Shown in pieces: positions 33,244 through 41,423 of a stretch of DNA of 64,000 bases. The DNA comes from Acidimicrobiales bacterium (GTDB lineage Bacteria > Actinomycetota > Acidimicrobiia > Acidimicrobiales > JAHWLA01). The stretch covers positions 1 to 64,000 of the forward strand of contig DATLNE010000003.1 of NCBI GenBank assembly GCA_035536915.1. Direction: 5' to 3'. Numbering within the stretch: position 1 is the stretch's first letter; every line of letters starts with the position of its first letter. The position numbers and the translations under genes are program-made. Below the pieces are notes generated by a model, which did no database searches, was not told where the DNA came from, and saw only the letters and a program-made list of their open reading frames with translations.

Positions 33244-34305
33244 TCACATCAGGCCGCGGGATTCGAGGACGGCCGCGAAGCCGGGCCAGTCGGGGGTTGC
33301 GGCCAGGGCCGCCCGTTCGTCGATCGTGCCCGCCTCCAACAGCGAGGCCAGCGCCTGGTTGAGCGTCTGCACCATGGCGGCCCGCAGTTCGACGGGCTCG
33401 TCGTTCATGATGGCCGCCTGTACGGCGGGCGTGACCCGCAGCAGCTCGACCGCAGGCACCCGTTCGGCCCCCGCCTTGGCGGGAACGAGCCGGATCGACA
33501 CCGCCCCCACCAGCGCGCCGGCCAGGGCCAGGCGGGCGTGAGGCTGGTCGTTCTCGGGGTACTGCCCGACGACGGCGGCCACCGCGCTGGGCACGTCGCC
33601 CGCCCGCACGCCCGCTATCACCAGGCATCCCGCCTCCGACGCGGCCAGCGCGGCGTCGGCCACGTCACGGCCGTCAATGTCGCCGATGACCACCACGTCG
33701 GGGTCCTGGCGCAGCGCCGAGCGCACGCCGAGGGCCACGCCGGGGGTGTCGGTGCCCACTTGGCGCTGGGAGATGGCGGCCAGGTCGTCCTTGTGCAGCA
33801 CCTCGACGGGGTCCTCCACGGTGACGATGTGGCACGCCCGGGTGTGGTTCACGTGGTCGACCATGGCGGCGAGGGTGGTGGTCACGCCCGCGCCTGCAGG
33901 CCCGGCCACCAGCACGAAGCCCCGTTCGACCGAGGCCAACTCCCCCAGCTCAGGCGGTAGGCCCAGCTCGGCGAACGAGCGGGCGGCCATGGTGACCCGG
34001 CGCAGGATGAGGGCGATCGAGCCCCGCTGGAGGTAGGCAGCCACCCGGAAGCGGCCAAGCCCGTGGACCGAATAGGTGCACTCGGCCTCGCGGTGCTCGA
34101 GGAAATGGTCCTTGGCGCCCGACGTCAGCACGCCCGCCGCCATGGCGTCGATAGTGGCCTTGTCGAGGGCGGGCTCGTCGGGGATGGTGTCGAGGGTGCC
34201 CTTGACCCGTAGGCGCGGCGGTGAGCCGACCTTCAGGTGCAGGTCGGTCCCGCCATCCTTCTCGGCCAGGAGCCGGAGGTAGCCGTCCACTCGGTCGTGC
34301 GCCAT
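33244..34305 (-). CDS. PilT-like secretion ATPase, Walker A lysine missing
   Basis: A 353-residue type II/IV secretion ATPase of the PilT subfamily (TDLHLKVGSPPRLRVKG at the N-terminus, HIVTVEDPVEVLHKDD Asp box, ALRQDPDVVVIGDI Walker B). The Walker A site reads GPAGAGVTTT where PilT has GPTGSGKSTT, so the lysine is Val (codon GTG). The Walker B Glu is Asp. ATP hydrolysis may be impaired, or the protein may act with an active partner. No pilin or other pilus gene is adjacent. ATG 34305 is used; ATG 34332 is an alternative. Confidence 0.8.
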   Translation of the reverse strand: MAHDRVDGYLRLLAEKDGGTDLHLKVGSPPRLRVKGTLDTIPDEPALDKATIDAMAAGVLTSGAKDHFLEHREAECTYSVHGLGRFRVAAYLQRGSIALILRRVTMAARSFAELGLPPELGELASVERGFVLVAGPAGAGVTTTLAAMVDHVNHTRACHIVTVEDPVEVLHKDDLAAISQRQVGTDTPGVALGVRSALRQDPDVVVIGDIDGRDVADAALAASEAGCLVIAGVRAGDVPSAVAAVVGQYPENDQPHARLALAGALVGAVSIRLVPAKAGAERVPAVELLRVTPAVQAAIMNDEPVELRAAMVQTLNQALASLLEAGTIDERAALAATPDWPGFAAVLESRGLM

Positions 34306-34353
34306 GACTGTGCTTCCACCATCGTCACGCAACGACCGTTGCCTGAGAAGTCC

Positions 34354-35451
34354 CTATCCGCGGAAGCCCTGCATGCCCGGCCACGAGTCGGCGGCCGTGG
34401 TGCGCCAGTCGTACAGGCTGCCGCCCAGGCTCCCCGTGTCGATGGCCGCCTTGCGGTACGCCTCCACGTCGGCAGGCGTGGTGCCCGCGCCCAGGCCGCC
34501 AATGGGGTGAACGGGGACATTGGCCCCCAGATGGGCTCGCAGCCGGTCGACGTTCTCCTTGGTGTAGCGGTAGGCGTCGCGGTAGCCGGAGGACTGCTTG
34601 CGGTTGGTCCAGTAGCCCATCGTCATCCACACGTCGTAGTGCGGCGCGATGGCCTGGTAGGGAAAGTTGGGCCAGTAGCTGGTGTTGACCACGTCGAGCA
34701 CGACCGGCGGCAGCACGATGGCCGAGATGGTGCGGCCCGGCAGCGCCTTGCGCAGGGCGGCGCTGAGCTCGACCAGGCGCCGGTTGCGCTCGTTGACGTC
34801 CTTCACGTTGCGGGCTTCGATGTCGACGCCGAGGCTGTCGACGTTGTGCAGGGCGGCGATGGCCACCATGCGCTGGAGGTCGCGCTGGAGGTCCTCCAGG
34901 GTGGGCAGGTACCACGCCACCACCTTGATGCCACGGGCCTTGGCCCGGTCGAGCATGGGCTGGAGCAGGTCGGGGTCGACGACGTCGGTCGTGCTGTCCC
35001 ACTTCGAGGCCTGGATGTAGAGCGTCTGCACGCCCCGCTCGGCCATGCGGTCGACGTCGGCGACGCCCACCACCGGCCTGCCGCCGGTGTAGGTGCGGGT
35101 CCAGTCGTAGACGTCGACCCACGTGCCCATGCCCCGGTACGGCGCCAGCCCGGCGGGCACGGCCGGGGGGTTCAGGGGCGGCACGCCGAGCGCCGAGGCT
35201 GTGGTGCGAGGGCGAGGCGGGGCGGGCTTGGCCGTGGTCGGCGGGGGCGGCGCCGTCGTGGTGGTCGGCGCCACGGTCGTGGTGGTCGACGAGGTGGTGG
35301 TCGCCGCCTCGGCCAGCCCGAGGGCGGCCAGGTCAGGGCCGGGGACGGTGGGCTGGGCGGTCGATCGAGGCTCGGCGTGGGTGGCGGCCGCGATCACCGA
35401 CAGCGCCAGGAGCGCGCCGCATGCCGCCGCCAGTGCCCGCTCGCCCCCCAT
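34354..35451 (-). CDS. Secreted GH-like (alpha-amylase/DUF4015-type) TIM-barrel protein
   Basis: A 365-residue protein. A signal segment (RALAAACGALLALSVIAAATHA) precedes a Thr/Pro-rich linker (about 40-85). A TIM-barrel-like domain begins near GMGTWVDVYDW and contains TLYIQASKWDS, DSLGVDIEARNVKD and PHYDVWMTMGYWTN. Putative catalytic acids lie in VDIEAR. It resembles putative glycoside hydrolases and is most likely extracellular. The start is ATG 35451. Confidence 0.7.
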   Translation of the reverse strand: MGGERALAAACGALLALSVIAAATHAEPRSTAQPTVPGPDLAALGLAEAATTTSSTTTTVAPTTTTAPPPPTTAKPAPPRPRTTASALGVPPLNPPAVPAGLAPYRGMGTWVDVYDWTRTYTGGRPVVGVADVDRMAERGVQTLYIQASKWDSTTDVVDPDLLQPMLDRAKARGIKVVAWYLPTLEDLQRDLQRMVAIAALHNVDSLGVDIEARNVKDVNERNRRLVELSAALRKALPGRTISAIVLPPVVLDVVNTSYWPNFPYQAIAPHYDVWMTMGYWTNRKQSSGYRDAYRYTKENVDRLRAHLGANVPVHPIGGLGAGTTPADVEAYRKAAIDTGSLGGSLYDWRTTAADSWPGMQGFRG

Positions 35452-35462
35452 GAAACGCGGCG

Positions 35463-35639
35463 TCAGCCGTCGTCCTCGACAAGCTCCTCGTCGTCGGTGG
35501 CCAGGCACCACGAGGCGTGGTCGGTGCCAGGCTCGGCGTTGCACTCGGGGCACGGCTCGGAGGAGGTCGGGCGCTCCCCCAAGCTCACTTGCTTGAGTGC
35601 GCGGGCCTCTTCGAAGCGGCGATGCCGACCCTTCTTCAC
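35463..35639 (-). CDS. Small conserved protein with cysteine pair
   Basis: A 58-residue protein. GTG 35639 follows GGGGAG about 7 nt upstream. The sequence starts VKKGRHRRFEEARALKQ and has a CPECN knuckle and a third Cys, ending in an acidic tail (DDEELVEDDG). The KGRHRRFEEARALK opening is basic. No function is recognised. The next gene starts 11 nt downstream, so they are probably in one operon. Confidence 0.65.
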   Translation of the reverse strand: MKKGRHRRFEEARALKQVSLGERPTSSEPCPECNAEPGTDHASWCLATDDEELVEDDG

Positions 35640-35722
35640 GAGCAGCTCCCCGGGTGTCAGAGGTTCCGGTCTTCGAGCGGACAGTGTAGTGGGGCTCGAC
35701 GGGTGCAGTGACAGCCCGGCGC

Positions 35723-35728
35723 TAGGGT
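35723..35728 (+). promoter_or_regulatory. -10 box TAGGGT
   Basis: TAGGGT ends 7 nt before ATG 35736. Confidence 0.5.
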
Positions 35729-35735
35729 CGGCGCC

Positions 35736-35954
35736 ATGCCCGACGAGCTCGACGTCGATGCCATGATCCAGCGCTTCCGCGACCGCGCCAAGGCGGTGCG
35801 GAACCGTGGCGTGCCGCCGCTGGAAGGCGAGGACCGCAAGCGTTTCATCGAGGCCGCCCGCCTCGACTACATGGACTACGCCATGCTCGGCGACGCCCAG
35901 GCCAGCCTGGACGACGGGGTCCTGACGCTGAAAATCGACCTCCGCCCCAAGTAA
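35736..35954 (+). CDS. Small hypothetical protein
   Basis: A 72-residue acidic protein with no membrane segment (MPDELDVDAMIQRFRDRAKA ... DRKRFIEAARLDYMDYAML) and a C-terminal beta pair. The helical N-terminus and lack of motifs give no function. It has its own -10 box and is followed closely by another leaderless gene. Confidence 0.55.
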   Translation: MPDELDVDAMIQRFRDRAKAVRNRGVPPLEGEDRKRFIEAARLDYMDYAMLGDAQASLDDGVLTLKIDLRPK

Positions 35955-35962
35955 TTCTCATG

Positions 35963-35968
35963 TAGTCT
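35963..35968 (+). promoter_or_regulatory. -10 box TAGTCT
   Basis: TAGTCT ends 6 nt before ATG 35975. It is flanked by a direct repeat TCTCATG ... TCTCATG that could be an operator. Confidence 0.45.
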
Positions 35969-35974
35969 CATGCT

Positions 35975-36523
35975 ATGCCGGACGGGGTGGAGGCAGTGGC
36001 GGTGGCACTGGTGGCGATCGTGCCCGGTGCCACCTACACCTGGAGCTTCGAACGCCAAGCAGGCGCCTTCGGGTTGGCCGCCGTCGACCGCATGCTGCGC
36101 TTCCTCACCGCCTCGCTGGCCTTCCACCTGGTACTCGGCTGGCTGGAGTACCTGGCGTGGCGCACGTTGGCCGGCGACCGACTCCTGGCCGGCCAGTTCG
36201 CCGTGGTGTGGGCTGCGGCCGTCGTCCTCGTCGGCCTCCCTCTGATCGTCGGATGGACCCTCGGCACGTTGTGGGCGTCGCAGGACACACCTGACCGCCA
36301 CACTCGACTCCGCCGCATGGCGATGGGACGACGTCCGGATGATCGAGATATTTCCGATGGAGGTCGAGAGATGAAACCGCGCATTCCTGTCGGGACCGTC
36401 GGCGGCTACCGCGGCGGCCGAATTCCCGAGGGCATGACAATCCCCGTGCCCACGTCGAAGGGGGCGTCGGTGAATCGTCCGGTGGCGAAGAAGAAGACGG
36501 CGAAGAAGAAGTCCGAATCCTGA
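35975..36523 (+). CDS. Membrane protein (DUF6338-like) with Lys-rich tail
   Basis: A 182-residue protein. The N-terminal part (EAVAVALVAIVPGATYTWSF) matches the opening of DUF6338 proteins and has up to three transmembrane segments (about 7-22, 40-62, 70-100). The usual DUF6338 cytoplasmic middle is missing. Instead there is an Arg-rich link, then KPRIPVGTVGGYRGGRIPEG and a lysine tail (KKKTAKKKSES). This may be an internal deletion or a fusion. Function is unknown. Confidence 0.55.
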   Translation: MPDGVEAVAVALVAIVPGATYTWSFERQAGAFGLAAVDRMLRFLTASLAFHLVLGWLEYLAWRTLAGDRLLAGQFAVVWAAAVVLVGLPLIVGWTLGTLWASQDTPDRHTRLRRMAMGRRPDDRDISDGGREMKPRIPVGTVGGYRGGRIPEGMTIPVPTSKGASVNRPVAKKKTAKKKSES

Positions 36524-36572
36524 GCGCGCCGTGGTGGCAGCGGGGGGTCGTCGACCAGGGCTACCCAGCACC

Positions 36573-36593
36573 TCGACCCTCTCGCCGGGTCGA
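36573..36593. terminator. Short hairpin between convergent genes
   Basis: TCGACCC, 7 nt, GGGTCGA: a 7-bp stem in the 93-bp gap between the DUF6338-like and RNase D-like genes. A plausible but weak terminator. Confidence 0.4.
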
Positions 36594-36616
36594 GTCGACC
36601 CTGTAGGCACCCGCCT

Positions 36617-37816
36617 CTACGACGGCGCGGTGCCCGCCTCGGGGGCCTTGCTGCTGTCGACCGGGGTGTAGGACCGGGCTTCGAGCACCAGCCCGCCCCG
36701 GCCGTCGAAGGCCAGCGCGGCGTGGCCGCCCACCAGGTGGCGCACCGGCGTGCCCACCAACTCGTCGCGCCAGCCTGTAGCCAGCTTGGCGTCCTCGTCG
36801 CCGCGCAGGAACGAGTGCAGGTCGCCCCGCGTGCCCAGCAACGTGGCGTCGATGTCGAGCTCGCTCGACAGTTGCCCGATCCACGCCGACACCAGGGTGA
36901 CGGCGGGTCGCAGGTGGCGGTCGAGGTCGTCTGTGGCAGGCAGCCGTACGTCGGAGCCCGACAAGGCCTGCCCCCGGTTGACCGCGTCCATGATCTCCTG
37001 GCCCAGCTCGCCCTTGACGTGACGGCCGTCGAGCCCCCGCACGCCGCCCAGCTCCGACAGCGACCGGGGCGGCCGGTGGGCGATGCCCGCCACCGCCATG
37101 TCGGGCAGCACGAACCGAGGCGGCACGTCGAGCTCGGCGGCGCGACGCTCCCGCCAGGCGGCCAGCTCCTGGGCCACGCCCCGGGCCTTGCCCCGCAACT
37201 GCCTGCTCTCCTTGATGCGCCACCACGCGATGGCCGGGTCCTGCGGCCCCCGGGCCCGGCGCAGCAGCAACTCGCACTCCTCCTCGGCCCAGGCCAGGCG
37301 CCCCCGCTCCTCCAACCCCGCCGAGATGCGCTCGTAGAGCTCGATGAGGTGGAGCACATCGGACGCCGCGTACGACTGCTGCTCGTCGGTCAGCGGCCGA
37401 CGGGTCCAGTCGGTCAGGCGGTCGCCCTTGGGCAAGCGGAAGCCGAGCAGCTTCTCCACCAGCGTGAGCAACGAGGGCGACGACATGCCCAAGAAGCCCG
37501 CGGCCAACTGGGTGTCGAACAGCCGCCGGGGCGTGGCTCCACATGCCTGGTCGAGCACTTCGAGGTCTTGGTCCGCCGCGTGCAGGATGGCCAAGGCATC
37601 GCCGCGCAGGACCTCGGCGAACGGCGCCAAGTCGACGGCGAAGGGGTCGACGAGCACCAGCCCGTCGGCCCAGGCGATCTGCAACAGCGCCAGTTGTGGG
37701 AAGTAGGTGCGCTCCCGGTGGAACTCGGTGTCGAGGGCGTAGCGCTCGGCCGAGAGCAATTCGTTGACCACGGCCTCGAAACGGGCCTGGTCGTCGATCC
37801 ATTCGTGCTGCGACAC
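36617..37816 (-). CDS. rnd: Ribonuclease D-like 3'-5' exonuclease with HRDC domain
   Basis: A 399-residue DEDD-type exonuclease. The exonuclease motifs are YALDTEFHRERTYFPQLALL, LAILHAADQDLEVLD and SYAASDVLHLIEL. An HRDC-type domain follows (about 215-285). It probably processes RNA 3' ends. GTG 37816 is 4 nt after the stop of the AI-2E-type gene, so the two share a transcript. Confidence 0.85.
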   Translation of the reverse strand: MSQHEWIDDQARFEAVVNELLSAERYALDTEFHRERTYFPQLALLQIAWADGLVLVDPFAVDLAPFAEVLRGDALAILHAADQDLEVLDQACGATPRRLFDTQLAAGFLGMSSPSLLTLVEKLLGFRLPKGDRLTDWTRRPLTDEQQSYAASDVLHLIELYERISAGLEERGRLAWAEEECELLLRRARGPQDPAIAWWRIKESRQLRGKARGVAQELAAWRERRAAELDVPPRFVLPDMAVAGIAHRPPRSLSELGGVRGLDGRHVKGELGQEIMDAVNRGQALSGSDVRLPATDDLDRHLRPAVTLVSAWIGQLSSELDIDATLLGTRGDLHSFLRGDEDAKLATGWRDELVGTPVRHLVGGHAALAFDGRGGLVLEARSYTPVDSSKAPEAGTAPS

Positions 37817-37820
37817 AGCG

Positions 37821-38915
37821 TCAGTCTTTCGGTTCGGGGGGACGGCGGAGTTCGACGTACACGGCTTTGGCCGCACCGACCAACGGCACGGCGAGCAAGG
37901 CGCCCACCACGCCGCCTGCCGAAACGCCGACGAGGGCCGCCGTCATCGTGGCAGGCGGCGACAGCTTGACCGCTTGGCCGACCAGCAAGGGCTGCAGCAC
38001 GTTGTTCTCGATCTGCAGGTAGACGACGAAGAACACGGCGCACGCCAAGCCTGTGGGCACGCCTTGGGTGAAGCCGAGCAGCACGAACGGGATGCCGCCC
38101 GCGGCGCCGCCGATCTGCGGGATGAGGTCCCACAGCGCCACCCACACCGCGGCCAGCGGCGTCAGCGGCACGCCGAGCAGCAAGCCGACGATCAACACCG
38201 TGATCCCGGCGATGCCTGCTACGAACAGCGACCCGGCCACGTAATGGCCGACGACGCGGTAGGCGAGGCGGGCCACCTGGTCGCCTTGGCGCCGGTGTTC
38301 CAAGGGCAACAGCCGCCGCGCCCCCTTCAGCAGGCGAGGCCCGTCGAGCAAGAGCGTGACGGCCACCAAGAAGGTGAGCAGCACGGCCAGCAGCCCGTCG
38401 GCCACCCGTCGTGCCCCCCGTTCCAACGGCGTGGTGTCGCCCCGCAGCCGTTCGGGGAGCCGCTCGATGCCCCGCTGCAACTTGGCCGGGGCGTCGGACT
38501 CGACGAGGTCGTCGCCGACGACGGGCAGGTCGCCCAACTGCGCTACCACTGTGGGCAATTCGCGTCCGAGGTCCTGGGCCTGGCGCACCGCGGGCGGCAC
38601 CAGCAGGAACCCGATGAGGGCGAACACGGCCGCCAACCCCGCCACCACGACGCCGAGGCCGCCCGCCCTCCCGACGCGCAGCCGCCGCGACACGATGTCG
38701 ACCAACGGGTTGACGGCGAGGGCCAGGATCGTGCCGATGGCCAGTGCGGCCAAGGTGCGCGGCACCGACCGCACGAAACCGGTCAAGGCGATCAAGGCCA
38801 CGAAGGCGGCCAAGACGGCGAGCACCGAGCGCCAGTCGAGGTCGACCACGCGCACCGGGGGCGGTGCGGAGACGGGCGGGTTGTCGGGAACCGGTGCCCG
38901 CTCCGGTGCAGCCAT
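37821..38915 (-). CDS. AI-2E transporter-family permease
   Basis: A 364-residue multi-pass protein of the PF01594 family (RRLRVGRAGGLGVVVAGLAA ... LWDLIPQIGGAAGGIPFVLLG ... QIENNVLQPLLVGQAVKLSP). The family includes an autoinducer-2 exporter and Na+/H+ exchangers; the substrate here is unknown. The start ATG 38915 lies 6 nt after a TACAGT box on the minus strand. It is divergent from a second member of the same family and upstream of the RNase D-like gene. Confidence 0.85.
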   Translation of the reverse strand: MAAPERAPVPDNPPVSAPPPVRVVDLDWRSVLAVLAAFVALIALTGFVRSVPRTLAALAIGTILALAVNPLVDIVSRRLRVGRAGGLGVVVAGLAAVFALIGFLLVPPAVRQAQDLGRELPTVVAQLGDLPVVGDDLVESDAPAKLQRGIERLPERLRGDTTPLERGARRVADGLLAVLLTFLVAVTLLLDGPRLLKGARRLLPLEHRRQGDQVARLAYRVVGHYVAGSLFVAGIAGITVLIVGLLLGVPLTPLAAVWVALWDLIPQIGGAAGGIPFVLLGFTQGVPTGLACAVFFVVYLQIENNVLQPLLVGQAVKLSPPATMTAALVGVSAGGVVGALLAVPLVGAAKAVYVELRRPPEPKD

Positions 38916-38920
38916 CGCCG

Positions 38921-38927
38921 TACTGTA
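38921..38927. promoter_or_regulatory. Shared divergent -10 element TACTGTA
   Basis: TACTGT on the plus strand ends 8 nt before ATG 38935. TACAGT on the minus strand (38927-38922) ends 6 nt before ATG 38915. One near-palindromic heptamer can therefore serve both divergent genes as a -10 box. Confidence 0.6.
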
Positions 38928-38934
38928 AACGCCG

Positions 38935-39963
38935 ATGGCCGACCCGATGCCGACCGAGCGCCTGCGCATCACGGCCCGCTCCTTGGTGGTGGCCGTCGCC
39001 ATGCTGGGCGCCACCCTCACCGTCCTGCGCATGATCGCCGCTTCCCAGCGGGTGATCGGCTGGATGCTGGTGGCGGCCGCGGCGGCCGGGTTGCTCCAGC
39101 CCTTGGTGGCCCGCCTCGACCGCCGGGTGCCGCACGGCATTGCCGTTGCCGTGGTCTTCCTCAGTGCCCTCGCCTGCGTCGGGGTCATCGGCTACGGGAC
39201 GGTCGACGGCGTGGTGCGTGAGACCCGTCACCTGCAAGACGCCGCCCCCCGCGCTGCCGAACAACTCGAACGCGAGGGCCGCTTCGCCGAGGTGGCCCAG
39301 GACATCCACCTCACCGAGCGGGTGCGCCGCTTCGTGGAAGACGCGCCGGAACGGCTGCGTGGCGGCACCCCTGCGGACGCGCTTCGTGCCGCGGCCACCC
39401 GCGGCGTTGCCTACCTCGCCACCGGCGTGCTCACGCTGTTCCTGCTTCTCCACGGGGCGCGCATCGCACGAGGCGCCCTGCAGCAGGTGCACGACGCCGA
39501 GCGGCGCGAGCGCATCGAGCAGGTGGCTGTGGCGGTGTTCCGCCGGGGCTTCGGCTACGCCCGGGGCGCCATCGCCATGGCGGCGCTCTCGGGGCTGTTC
39601 GCCTATTGCGTGGCCTCGGCCACCGACGTGCCGGGCCCCGCACCACTGGGACTGTGGGTCGCCCTGTGGGACCTCGTCCCCGTGGTGGGGGCCGTCATCG
39701 GCGGGCTCCCCATCGTCGTGCTGGCCGCGGCCACCTCCCCCACACAAGGGCTCGTCGTGCTGCTTGCCTTCGTCGCCTACGAGGTACTGGAGACGCTCGT
39801 CCTGCAGCGGTGGGTGGAGCGACGTTCCGTGCGCGTCGGACCGTTCCTCACCATTGCCGCCGGCGTCGCAGGCCTCGAGTTGTACGGCGTCGGCGGCGCC
39901 CTCGTCGGCTTGCTGGCCGTGACGCTGGCCGTCGCCCTCGTCGACGAACTGGCCGAGGACTAA
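38935..39963 (+). CDS. AI-2E transporter-family permease
   Basis: A 342-residue multi-pass PF01594 protein with several hydrophobic segments (RSLVVAVAMLGATLTVLRM, WMLVAAAAAGLLQPLV, and a C-terminal cluster). The conserved ALWDLVPVVGAVIGGLPIVV loop resembles ALWDLIPQIGGAAGGIPFV of its divergent neighbour. It shares a promoter core with that gene. Its stop is only 4 nt from the stop of the convergent lipoprotein gene. Confidence 0.85.
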   Translation: MADPMPTERLRITARSLVVAVAMLGATLTVLRMIAASQRVIGWMLVAAAAAGLLQPLVARLDRRVPHGIAVAVVFLSALACVGVIGYGTVDGVVRETRHLQDAAPRAAEQLEREGRFAEVAQDIHLTERVRRFVEDAPERLRGGTPADALRAAATRGVAYLATGVLTLFLLLHGARIARGALQQVHDAERRERIEQVAVAVFRRGFGYARGAIAMAALSGLFAYCVASATDVPGPAPLGLWVALWDLVPVVGAVIGGLPIVVLAAATSPTQGLVVLLAFVAYEVLETLVLQRWVERRSVRVGPFLTIAAGVAGLELYGVGGALVGLLAVTLAVALVDELAED

Positions 39964-39967
39964 CCCT

Positions 39968-40897
39968 TTACCCGCCGTTGCGCAGGCGGGTCAGGTCGGC
40001 GCGGTCGGCGGCGTCGAAGGTGCGTGACGGCGGCCCGCCCAGCGCCTGGCCCACGACGCTCGACTCCACCGCCCAGTACATGACGGAGTCGCGGTTGGGG
40101 GAATGGCCGGGGTACTCGGGATCGGCCCGTCCGGTGTTGAGGGCGAGGTCGACCAAGCCGAGCAGGTGGCCGATCTCGTGGACGACGACGGCTTCTTCGA
40201 TGGTGGCCGACGAGGCGAAAGGCGAACCTGCGCCGCGCACCGCCTCCTTGAAGATGGCGGCGGTGTCGCCGCGTACGGCGACGCCCAGCACCTTCTCCTC
40301 GTCGGCGAAGTCGCCTGTGAGGTACAGGAGCCGGATCACCGCTTGGCTGCTGGTGTGGGGCGTGCGGCTGTAACGGTCCGACAGCTGGCGGATCTGTTCG
40401 GCGCTCGTGGTCTCGCCGCCGGTCGGGACGGCCACCGGGCCCGCCAGTGAGACCGGCTTGCCGCTCACCTCGCGCAGCGTCGCGGCCAGGTGGTCAAGGG
40501 CCGACTGTCGGGGTTCGGCCCCCTGCTGGACCAGCACCTCCACCACGATGTTGGTGGCCGGTTGGGGCCGTAGCAGCGTGCGGGCGAAGGCCCCCACGCC
40601 CCCCTTGGCCCCGCTGTCGGGCGCATTGGGCGGCGGCGAGGGACGCATGGTCGTGGGGGACGACCCGTTGCGCACCGTGGTCGGCGTGCCGCCACCGCCG
40701 CCGTTGCCGTCGCCGCGGGTGGTCGTAGGGCCGTTGCCGCCGGGGGGCACCGTGGTGGTCCCCTCGTCGACGATCATCGGCGTGCCGTCGGGGTTCGTCG
40801 GCGCCGGACCTTGGCCGCCTTCGCCGTTGCGGTCCTTGGCGCACCCGGCCATGACCAGGGCGAGGCACACGAAGACCACGGCTACTGTCCGGCGCAT
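39968..40897 (-). CDS. Lipoprotein with metzincin-type zinc site
   Basis: A 309-residue protein. A lipobox (LALVMAGC) follows the basic start, then a Pro/Thr/Gly-rich linker (about 25-95). The C-terminal domain carries VVHEIGHLLGLVD, an HExxHxxGxxD zinc motif, and SVMYW as a likely Met-turn. These are features of snapalysin-like metzincin peptidases. It is probably a surface-attached protease. ATG 40897 overlaps the divergent carbonic anhydrase start in a CATG sequence; AAGGAG lies about 10 nt upstream. Confidence 0.75.
   Translation of the reverse strand: MRRTVAVVFVCLALVMAGCAKDRNGEGGQGPAPTNPDGTPMIVDEGTTTVPPGGNGPTTTRGDGNGGGGGTPTTVRNGSSPTTMRPSPPPNAPDSGAKGGVGAFARTLLRPQPATNIVVEVLVQQGAEPRQSALDHLAATLREVSGKPVSLAGPVAVPTGGETTSAEQIRQLSDRYSRTPHTSSQAVIRLLYLTGDFADEEKVLGVAVRGDTAAIFKEAVRGAGSPFASSATIEEAVVVHEIGHLLGLVDLALNTGRADPEYPGHSPNRDSVMYWAVESSVVGQALGGPPSRTFDAADRADLTRLRNGG
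40883..40888 (+). promoter_or_regulatory. -10 box TACTGT for the gamma carbonic anhydrase gene
   Basis: TACTGT ends 7 nt before ATG 40896 and lies inside the divergent lipoprotein coding sequence. Confidence 0.5.
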
Positions 40898-41423
40898 GCC
40901 GCTCTTCTCCTTCGAGGGCAAGTCGCCTCGCGTCCACCCGGATGCCTTCATCGCTCCCACGGCCACCATTGTGGGCGACGTGGAGATCGAGGCGGGCGCG
41001 TCGGTCTGGTACGGGGCGGTGTTGCGCGCCGATTACTCCCCGGTGATCGTGCGCACGGGGGCCAACGTGCAGGACGGTTCGGTGCTCCACGGCGGCCCCG
41101 GTTCCCACACCGAGATCGGTCCCGGCGCCACCGTGGCCCACTTGTGCGTCATCCACTCGGCCCTGTTGGGCGAGGAATGCCTGGTGGCCAACGGCGCCAC
41201 CGTGCTCGACGGCGCCCGCATTGGGGCACGTGCGCTGGTGGCCGCCCACTCCCTGGTCTCGGCCGGCCAGTTCGTGCCCGAGGGGTTCCTGGTGGCGGGC
41301 GCGCCCGCCGAGGTGAAGCGCCCCGTCGAGGGGTCGCCCGCCGAGATGTGGGTGCGGATGAACCCGCCCGCCTACGCGGAGCTCGCTCAGCGGCACCTGC
41401 GCGGCATCACACGCATCGACTAG
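40896..41423 (+). CDS. Gamma-class carbonic anhydrase-like protein
   Basis: A 175-residue left-handed beta-helix protein of the gamma-CA/PaaY family. Hexapeptide repeats run through the centre (IVGDVEIEAGASVWYGAVL ...). Candidate metal-binding histidines lie in VLHGG, VAHLC and VIHSA. It would hydrate CO2 or act as a related acyl-transfer hexapeptide protein. It starts at ATG 40896, sharing bases with the opposite start codon, and overlaps the convergent flavin reductase by 4 nt. Confidence 0.88.
   Translation: MPLFSFEGKSPRVHPDAFIAPTATIVGDVEIEAGASVWYGAVLRADYSPVIVRTGANVQDGSVLHGGPGSHTEIGPGATVAHLCVIHSALLGEECLVANGATVLDGARIGARALVAAHSLVSAGQFVPEGFLVAGAPAEVKRPVEGSPAEMWVRMNPPAYAELAQRHLRGITRID

Noticed and set aside
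37414..39747. 777-residue minus-strand frame spanning the RNase D-like and AI-2E genes
   Set aside because: It has no motif and overlaps three well-supported genes in other frames.
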